Source: Methanomicrobiales archaeon
GTDB lineage: Archaea; Halobacteriota; Methanomicrobia; Methanomicrobiales; Methanospirillaceae
Assembly (NCBI GenBank): GCA_017883495.1
Contig: JADGNL010000046.1
Coordinates: 1-20,563, forward strand
Direction: 5' to 3'
DNA: 20,563 nucleotides
A program made the position numbers and the translations under genes. Below the pieces are notes generated by a model, which did no database searches, was not told the origin of the DNA, and was given only the letters and a program-made list of their open reading frames with translations. This document shows, piece by piece, positions 15,834 through 20,563 of the stretch (position 1 is its first letter; every line of letters starts with the position of its first letter).

Positions 15834-16415
15834 ATGATGTTTCCCGAATCCGTCGTGGCGAGTGTCCTTGCGCTCCTTGGAGTACTCCTCTTTGGGATCA
15901 GGAGCGCGTGGGATTCGCGGAAACTTCCCCGCGATCACAGTGCGGCCGAACTGCCGGCGGCCCTGCTTGCCATCGGGTACGCCGGCCTTGGTGCGTTCAT
16001 GCTGGTCACCATCGGGTATCCGGTTCTCTTCATCCTCGGATGGCTCCATATCCTTACCCATTCTGTACTCCAACTCCGCTTTCCCGGCGATACGGCTGTG
16101 CAGCTCGCGGGCATGGCGATGCTCGCGGTGGGCCTCGTCCTGGTCTTCTGGTCCCTCCGTGCGATAGAACCCGGAGCGCTCACGACGACAGGGCCGTACA
16201 CCTATGTCCGCCACCCGATGTACACGGGCTACGTACTTGCATTTGCCGGGCTCTTCCCGCTGACCCTCGACCTCCTCGCCCTGGGGCCCCTGCTCGCAGT
16301 CCCGCCCCAGATAGCGGTCGTGCGGTATGAGGAAGCCGTTTTAAAGGCTCGATACGGAACGGCCTATCGCGCGTACGCGGAGCGAACCGGGCGATTCTGG
16401 CCGCGCACGCGGTAG
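15834..16415 (+). CDS. isoprenylcysteine/phospholipid methyltransferase-like membrane protein
   Basis: A 193-residue membrane protein with about five hydrophobic segments. The C-terminal SAM-binding signature is present: TTTGPYTYVRHPMYTGY, a second hydrophobic hairpin, then EEAVLKARYGTAYRAY and TGRFWP. This is the ICMT/PEMT (NnrU-like) superfamily, which methylates lipids, prenylcysteines or other small acceptors at the membrane. The acceptor cannot be told from the sequence. Two ATG codons in tandem (15834 and 15837) are possible starts, and no good ribosome binding site is seen. It lies 39 bp after tsr3 and may share its transcript. Confidence 0.85.
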   Translation: MMFPESVVASVLALLGVLLFGIRSAWDSRKLPRDHSAAELPAALLAIGYAGLGAFMLVTIGYPVLFILGWLHILTHSVLQLRFPGDTAVQLAGMAMLAVGLVLVFWSLRAIEPGALTTTGPYTYVRHPMYTGYVLAFAGLFPLTLDLLALGPLLAVPPQIAVVRYEEAVLKARYGTAYRAYAERTGRFWPRTR

Positions 16416-16434
16416 CGCGAGAGAATGAGAACTC

Positions 16435-16443
16435 TTTAAATAA
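16435..16443 (+). promoter_or_regulatory. gap promoter TATA box
   Basis: TTTAAATAA, about 100 bp before the gap ATG. The predicted start near 16465 gives a leader of about 75 nt that includes a small hairpin (GGAGC/GCTCC). Confidence 0.55.
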
Positions 16444-16540
16444 TCCCGTGCCCTGAAGTTGATAGTGTCCTCAGGAGCGTGCTCCGGCGCCGGCGGTGTC
16501 CGTACGGGTGCGCAGGCATGAGGTTCTCACGGGGGAAGGC

Positions 16541-17563
16541 ATGACCATTAAAGTCGCCATCAACGGATACGGCACCATCGGCAAACGCGTCGCCGATGCG
16601 GTCGCAGCACAGCCCGACATGGAGATCGTCGGCGTCTCGAAGACCTCGATGAACGCCGAGGCCTACATCGCGAAGGACCGCGGGTACCCGCTTTACATCG
16701 CGGACATGACCAAGCGGCCCGACTTCGAGAACGCGGGGGTCCCCATCGCGGGCACGGTCGTCGAGATGATCAAGAAGGCCGACGTCGTGGTCGACGCGAC
16801 GCCGGGCGGGGTCGGCCTGAAGAACAAGCCCATGTACGAGGAGCACAAGGTCCGCGCGATCTACCAGGGCGGCGAGAAGCACGCGACGACCGGGTTCTCG
16901 TTCAACTCCTCGGTCAACTACGCCGAGGCCAAGGACCGGCAGTTCACGCGGGTGGTCTCGTGCAACACGACCGGCCTGGTCCGGATCATCCACGAGATGG
17001 ACAAGGACTTCGGCGTCGAGATGGTCAGGGCCGTGATGGTCCGGCGTGCCTCGGACCCCGGCGACATCAAGCGCGGCCCGGTCGACGCGATCGTCCTCGA
17101 CCCGGTCACGCTCCCGAGCCACCACGGCCCGGACGTCCAGTCCGTGCTGCATCATATCAAGATCACGACCGCGGCGATGATCGTGCCGACCACCTTCATG
17201 CACATGCACGTGCTCCAGATGACCCTGAAGCAGCCTGCGACCCGCGAGCGCGTGCTCGAGCTGATCGAGGCCCACCCGCGCCTGGGCCTGGTCCGGAAGC
17301 CAGCCGGGATCTCGTCGACGGCCCAGCTCAGGGAGCACATGTCGGACCTGAACCGACCCCGCTCGGATATGTGGGAGAACGGGATCTTCGAGGAGTCGGT
17401 CTCGGTCGTGGAGAACGAGCTCTGGCTCTTCCAGGCCATCCACCAGGAGGCCGATGTCGTGGTCGAGAACGTGGATGCGATCCGGGCGATGTGCTCCGAC
17501 GTTCCGGCCGAGGAGTCGATCCGGATGACGAACGAGGCGCTCTGCTTCGTCGCGGTCAAGTGA
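16541..17563 (+). CDS. gap: glyceraldehyde-3-phosphate dehydrogenase, archaeal type II
   Basis: Interconverts 1,3-bisphosphoglycerate and glyceraldehyde 3-phosphate; in a methanogen it works mainly in gluconeogenesis. It is 340 aa, the normal type II length. The Rossmann motif NGYGTIGKRVADA is at 8-20. The catalytic cysteine is C141 in SCNTTGL. SHHGPDVQ and a His/Met-rich TTFMHMHVLQM segment follow. ATG at 16541 is chosen because the Rossmann strand begins there and GGGGGAAGG precedes it. It has its own TATA box. Two GC-rich hairpins separate it from tyrS. Confidence 0.97.
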   Translation: MTIKVAINGYGTIGKRVADAVAAQPDMEIVGVSKTSMNAEAYIAKDRGYPLYIADMTKRPDFENAGVPIAGTVVEMIKKADVVVDATPGGVGLKNKPMYEEHKVRAIYQGGEKHATTGFSFNSSVNYAEAKDRQFTRVVSCNTTGLVRIIHEMDKDFGVEMVRAVMVRRASDPGDIKRGPVDAIVLDPVTLPSHHGPDVQSVLHHIKITTAAMIVPTTFMHMHVLQMTLKQPATRERVLELIEAHPRLGLVRKPAGISSTAQLREHMSDLNRPRSDMWENGIFEESVSVVENELWLFQAIHQEADVVVENVDAIRAMCSDVPAEESIRMTNEALCFVAVK

Positions 17564-17591
17564 GACCGCCTCCGCCCGCGTTTTCCGGCAG

Positions 17592-17655
17592 GGCGCCGCG
17601 TCCAGCGTGAGCTCTGCGGTCCGTTGAGCGTGGCGGCGCCGTGCGGCCCCCGCAC
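17592..17655 (+). repeat. two consecutive GC-rich hairpins between gap and tyrS
   Basis: GGCGCCGC (17592-17599) pairs perfectly with GCGGCGCC (17633-17640) around 33 nt. Directly after it GTGCGG/CCGCAC (17641-17655) forms a second hairpin with a 3-nt loop. No T run follows, so a terminator role is possible but not typical. Confidence 0.45.
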
Positions 17656-17666
17656 GACAAATAACG
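17656..17666 (+). promoter_or_regulatory. weak TATA-like box before tyrS
   Basis: GACAAATAACG is centred about 35 bp before the tyrS ATG. It would give a very short leader. It abuts the second hairpin. Confidence 0.35.
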
Positions 17667-17695
17667 CTAAGCCCTGCCTCGCCCCAGGTACTGGC

Positions 17696-18637
17696 ATGGA
17701 TGCGTATACCCTTGCGACGCGGAACACGGTCGAGGTCGTGACCGATGAGGAGCTCCGCGGGCTCCTCCAGGCGCCGAGGAAGAGGGTCTACGCCGGGTAC
17801 GAGCCCTCGGGCGAGGTCCACCTCGGGCACATGGTGACCGTGAACAAGCTCCTCGACCTCAAGCAGGCCGGCTTCGAGGTCGTCGTGCTCCTCGCGGACC
17901 TCCACGCGTTCCTGAACCGCAAGGGCACGATGGCCGAGGTTCGCGAGCTCGCCGAGTACAACCGGCGCTGCTTCGAGGGGCTCGGGCTCACGGGGGTCGA
18001 GTACGTCCTCGGGACCGAGCTCCAGCTCGACCGCGACTACATCGTCCCCGTGCTCCAGGCCTCGCAGTCGGTCACGCTCGCCCGGGCGCGGCGCTCGATG
18101 GACGAGGTCGGGCGGGCCATGGAGGCCCCGACGGTCTCGCAGATGCTCTACCCGCTCATGCAGATGGTCGACATCATGGCCCTCGGGGTCGACGCGGCCG
18201 TCGGCGGAATCGACCAGCGCAAGATCCACATGCTCGCGCGCGAGCACCTGCCCGAGCTCGGATACCGGGCGCCCGTCTGCCTCCATACGCCAATCCTGAA
18301 CGGACTTGACGGCAAGAAGATGTCCTCGTCGGCCGGCAACTACATCTCGGTCGCGGACACAGAGGACGCGATCCGGAAGAAGATGCAGAAGGCTTTCTGC
18401 CCGCCCGAGGTGGCCGAGAACCCCGTGCTCCAGGTGCTGCAGTACCACGTCTTTCCGCGGCAGAGCACCCTCGAGATCCGGCGGCCGGAGCGGTTCGGCG
18501 GCGACCGGGCCTTCGACTCGTACGACGCCCTCGCGGGCGCCTTTGCGAACGGCGAGGTGCACCCGGCCGACCTCAAGAAGGCCGCGGGCGAAGCGATGGT
18601 CGAACTCCTTCGTCCGGTCCGCGAATACCTCGGGTGA
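17696..18637 (+). CDS. tyrS: tyrosyl-tRNA synthetase
   Basis: Charges tRNA-Tyr. This is a class I synthetase of archaeal/eukaryal type, 313 aa. The HIGH motif is HLGH at 42-45, preceded by YAGYEPSG, the Tyr-binding entry. QMLYPLMQMVDIMALGVD and GGIDQRKIHM follow in the active site. The KMSKS loop is KMSSS at 208-212. ATG at 17696 matches archaeal TyrRS N termini; a longer in-frame extension covers the hairpins and is unlikely. Its stop codon overlaps a GTG of rio1, so tyrS, rio1 and the KH gene are probably one operon. Confidence 0.97.
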   Translation: MDAYTLATRNTVEVVTDEELRGLLQAPRKRVYAGYEPSGEVHLGHMVTVNKLLDLKQAGFEVVVLLADLHAFLNRKGTMAEVRELAEYNRRCFEGLGLTGVEYVLGTELQLDRDYIVPVLQASQSVTLARARRSMDEVGRAMEAPTVSQMLYPLMQMVDIMALGVDAAVGGIDQRKIHMLAREHLPELGYRAPVCLHTPILNGLDGKKMSSSAGNYISVADTEDAIRKKMQKAFCPPEVAENPVLQVLQYHVFPRQSTLEIRRPERFGGDRAFDSYDALAGAFANGEVHPADLKKAAGEAMVELLRPVREYLG

Positions 18638-18642
18638 CGGGC

Positions 18643-19437
18643 ATGGCGCGCGGGGATGAGGACCAGTTCGATCAGAAGCTCGAGGCGCTCGGGGTCAGGG
18701 TCAAGGACGCGAACGAGTTCAAGGTCCGCGACGACGTCTTCGACGAGGTCACCCTCCTCGCCCTGTACAAACTCGTCCACAAGAAGAAGCTCGACGCCAT
18801 CGGGGGCGCGATCTCGACCGGCAAGGAGGCGAACGTGTACCTGGCCGAGGCCAAGGGGCGCGACATCGCGATCAAGATCTACCGGATCCAGACCGCGAAC
18901 TTCAACACCATGAGCGCGTACCTGATCGGGGACCGGCGCTTCGCCTCGGTGAGGAAAACCAGGAAGGAGGTGATCTTCACCTGGACGCGAAAGGAGTTCG
19001 CGAACCTGAAGCGGGCCCACGACGCGGGCCTCGCCGTCCCCGAGCCGCTCGCGTTCGACCGCAACATCCTCCTGCTCGAGTTTCTCGGGAAGGACGAGCG
19101 GCCGTACCCGCGCCTGAAAGATGCAGCGCCCGAAGACCCGGCCGCGACCTACGCCTGGGTGGTCGAGTTCATCCGGCGCCTCTACCAGGAGGCGAAGCTC
19201 GTCCACGCGGACCTCAGCGAGTTTAATATACTCGTCGGCGATCAGGTATACGTCATCGACATGGGCCAGTCCGTGACCCCGGACCATCCGCAGGCGTATC
19301 GGTTCCTGATGCGCGACATCCGGAACATCAACCGCTACTTCGCGGAGCGGTGCCCGGTCCGGTCCGAGTTCGAGGTCTTTGCCGAGACGACCGGGATTCC
19401 GCTCGAGGCGGTCCTCGCGGGAGAGCGGGAGCATTAG
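18643..19437 (+). CDS. rio1: RIO-type protein kinase Rio1
   Basis: An atypical Ser/Thr kinase/ATPase needed for late small-subunit ribosome maturation. It is 264 aa from this ATG. The ATP loop STGKEANVY is at 58-66, the ATP-contact lysine is K78, the catalytic loop VHADLSEFN has D190 and N195, and the metal motif VIDMGQ has D206. STGKEANVY and the long insert after K78 identify the Rio1 rather than the Rio2 group. A GTG at 18634 overlaps the tyrS stop (GTGA) and is an alternative start adding three residues. The KH-domain partner follows 7 bp downstream. Confidence 0.95.
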   Translation: MARGDEDQFDQKLEALGVRVKDANEFKVRDDVFDEVTLLALYKLVHKKKLDAIGGAISTGKEANVYLAEAKGRDIAIKIYRIQTANFNTMSAYLIGDRRFASVRKTRKEVIFTWTRKEFANLKRAHDAGLAVPEPLAFDRNILLLEFLGKDERPYPRLKDAAPEDPAATYAWVVEFIRRLYQEAKLVHADLSEFNILVGDQVYVIDMGQSVTPDHPQAYRFLMRDIRNINRYFAERCPVRSEFEVFAETTGIPLEAVLAGEREH

Positions 19438-19444
19438 GAGGAGC

Positions 19445-19984
19445 ATGCAGCAGGAGTTCAAGATTGCCGGGAACCGGATCGGGGTTCTGATCGGAAAGGG
19501 CGGAGAGACCAAGCGGGGAATCGAGGAGAAGACGGCGAGCGTCCTGACCATCGACTCGGAGGAGGGACTCGTCGCCGTCGAGGGGGAGGACCCGGTGCAG
19601 GTGCTCCTGGCGGGCTCGGTCGTGCAGGCGATCGGGCGCGGCTTCTCGCCCGAGAACGCGTTTGCGCTCCTCGCGGACGAAGACCTCGTCTTCGAGCAGA
19701 TCGACCTCTCGGGACTCGCAGAGAGCCCGCGCCAGCTCGACCGGATCCGGGGCCGCGTGATCGGCCGGGAGGGGAAGGCGCGCGAGCAGATCGAACACAT
19801 GACCGGCACCCACCTCTCGATCCAGGGCAAGACCGTGGCCATCATCGGCCTGCCCGACCAGGTGAAGGACGCCCGGACCGCGATCGAGATGCTGCTCCGC
19901 GGCGTCCCGCACGAGTCGGTCTTCACGTTCCTCGACCGGAAACGGAAGGAGGCCAAGGCCGACATGCTCAGCTACTATTATTGA
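19445..19984 (+). CDS. two-KH-domain RNA-binding protein, Dim2/Pno1-like
   Basis: A 179-residue protein with two KH folds: GxxG loop IGKGG in the first (about residues 7-65) and IGREG in the second (about 95-150). Archaeal members are orthologues of eukaryotic Dim2/Pno1, which binds the 3' end of small-subunit rRNA and works with Nob1 and Rio kinases. The position directly behind rio1 supports this. ATG at 19445 is preceded by a strong AGGAGGAG. The tail ends in LSYYY. Confidence 0.92.
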   Translation: MQQEFKIAGNRIGVLIGKGGETKRGIEEKTASVLTIDSEEGLVAVEGEDPVQVLLAGSVVQAIGRGFSPENAFALLADEDLVFEQIDLSGLAESPRQLDRIRGRVIGREGKAREQIEHMTGTHLSIQGKTVAIIGLPDQVKDARTAIEMLLRGVPHESVFTFLDRKRKEAKADMLSYYY

Positions 19985-19992
19985 TCCGCCCG

Positions 19993-20042
19993 AGAGACGA
20001 TCTCTGGGAAGCGGTTCCACTGGAGACCAATACCTTGTTTTT
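19993..20042 (+). terminator. probable terminator after the tyrS-rio1-KH operon
   Basis: A hairpin AGAGA/TCTCT (19993-20005) is followed by an imperfect stem around GGTTCCACTGGAGACC and then a T-rich run, TTGTTTTTT, ending at 20042. The signals are modest but come before a separate gene. Confidence 0.4.
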
Positions 20043-20105
20043 TGACATCGATCGGGCGAACCGGCGCCGTCCGTTCGCCGTTCCACTCGCGGTAAAGGGG
20101 TCGGC

Positions 20106-20563
20106 GTGAAGCTCGCCGACCTCCCGGTCCCGGCCGCGCTGATCGAGCGGCACGCCGCGCACGGGATCACCGAGCTTTACCCGCCGCAGGCGGCCTGCAT
20201 CGAGCAGGGCCTGCTCGACGGCAAGAACCTGCTCGTTGCTATCCCGACGGCCTCGGGCAAGACGCTCGTCGCCGAGCTGGCCATGCACCGGGCGATCGCG
20301 GCCGGCGGCAAGTGCCTGTACATCGTGCCCCTTCGTGCGCTCGCGGCCGAGAAGTACGCAGAGTTCGCGGCGGGCGCCCGCGTGGGAATCGCGACCGGCG
20401 ACTTCGACCGGCGCGACGACTACCTCGGCCGGAACGAGATCGTGGTCGCGACCTCGGAGAAGGTCGACTCGCTCCTCCGGAACCGGACCCCCTGGCTGGC
20501 CGAAGTGACCCTGCTCGTCGTGGACGAGGTTCACCTGGTGGGCTCGCCCGACCGCGGCGCGAC
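20106..20563 (+). CDS. hel308: Hel308 superfamily 2 DNA helicase, N-terminal part
   Basis: A Ski2-like 3'-5' DNA helicase that unwinds lagging strands at stalled forks. Only the first 152 residues are in the window; the gene runs off the right edge. The Q-motif region LYPPQ is at 25-28, Walker A AIPTASGKT at 45-53, motif Ia YIVPLRALAAEKY, a TGDFD block and the Walker B box DEVH at 140-143 followed by LVGS. GTG at 20106 is chosen: AAAGGGGT lies just before it and the N terminus (VKLADLPVP) matches the family. Confidence 0.93.
   Translation, partial: MKLADLPVPAALIERHAAHGITELYPPQAACIEQGLLDGKNLLVAIPTASGKTLVAELAMHRAIAAGGKCLYIVPLRALAAEKYAEFAAGARVGIATGDFDRRDDYLGRNEIVVATSEKVDSLLRNRTPWLAEVTLLVVDEVHLVGSPDRGA

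Noticed and set aside
16436..18562. Very long open frame on the minus strand opposite gap and tyrS
   Set aside because: It is antisense to two clear enzymes, full of Asp, Arg, Val and His from reverse-read GC-rich codons, and has no domain or start signal. It is a shadow frame.
18340..19965. Minus-strand frame opposite rio1 and the KH gene
   Set aside because: Shadow of strongly conserved plus-strand genes; no recognisable protein.

Overview
The window is GC-rich euryarchaeal DNA. The gene set and paired ammonium transporters best fit a methanogen of the Methanomicrobiales type (Methanoculleus or Methanofollis relatives). Archaeal identity rests on an NreA repair protein with a C-terminal PCNA-binding tail, an archaeal/eukaryal ATP-dependent DNA ligase, Rio1, a two-KH Dim2/Pno1-like protein, Tsr3, type II GAPDH, a Hel308 helicase, and promoters with TATA boxes about 25 bp ahead of leaderless or short-leader genes. 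The genus is inference; no rRNA or methanogenesis marker is present.

Layout. Positions 31-1191 (+) encode NreA. Positions 1192-1602 are gene-free and hold a strong TATA box, a stem-loop at the predicted transcript start, and a terminator-like hairpin with a T run just before a small sequon-rich lipoprotein gene (1603-1995). Positions 2179-3945 (+) encode an ADP-ribosylglycohydrolase fused to a SAM methyltransferase. Positions 4008-8075 (-) form a tight run read as amt1, glnK, a YycJ/WalJ-like metallo-beta-lactamase nuclease, and DNA ligase. Positions 8429-11584 (-) hold AMP-forming acetyl-CoA synthetase followed by an OFA-type MFS carrier, ended by a hairpin/T-run terminator. Positions 11822-13705 (-) hold a second ammonium transporter, a small lipoprotein and a four-helix membrane protein. 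Divergent from it is a rubrerythrin-like protein (13959-14414, +). Positions 14417-15256 (-) encode a TudS/DUF523-like domain fused to a nucleoside 2-deoxyribosyltransferase domain. From 15270 to the end everything is on the + strand: tsr3, an isoprenylcysteine-methyltransferase-like membrane protein, type II gap, tyrS, rio1, the KH protein, and the start of hel308.

How the genes work together. Nitrogen: two Amt paralogues of identical length and one PII protein. Both amt promoters carry the same module, a TATA box followed 3-4 bp later by GGAA-N6-TTCC (perfect at amt2, one mismatch at amt1). This is the known consensus of the methanogen nitrogen repressor NrpR. Amt2 has glutamate where Amt1 has the first pore histidine, so the two channels probably differ in transport. 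Carbon: acs plus an OFA carrier looks like acetate uptake and activation, and gap serves gluconeogenesis. DNA repair: NreA, the nuclease-like protein, the ligase and Hel308. Small-subunit ribosome maturation: Tsr3, Rio1 and Dim2.

The strongest candidates for something new are the structured leader or small RNA before the sequon-rich lipoprotein, the glycohydrolase-methyltransferase fusion, the TudS-deoxyribosyltransferase fusion, and the Glu/His-pore Amt2 operon with its lipoprotein and membrane partner.
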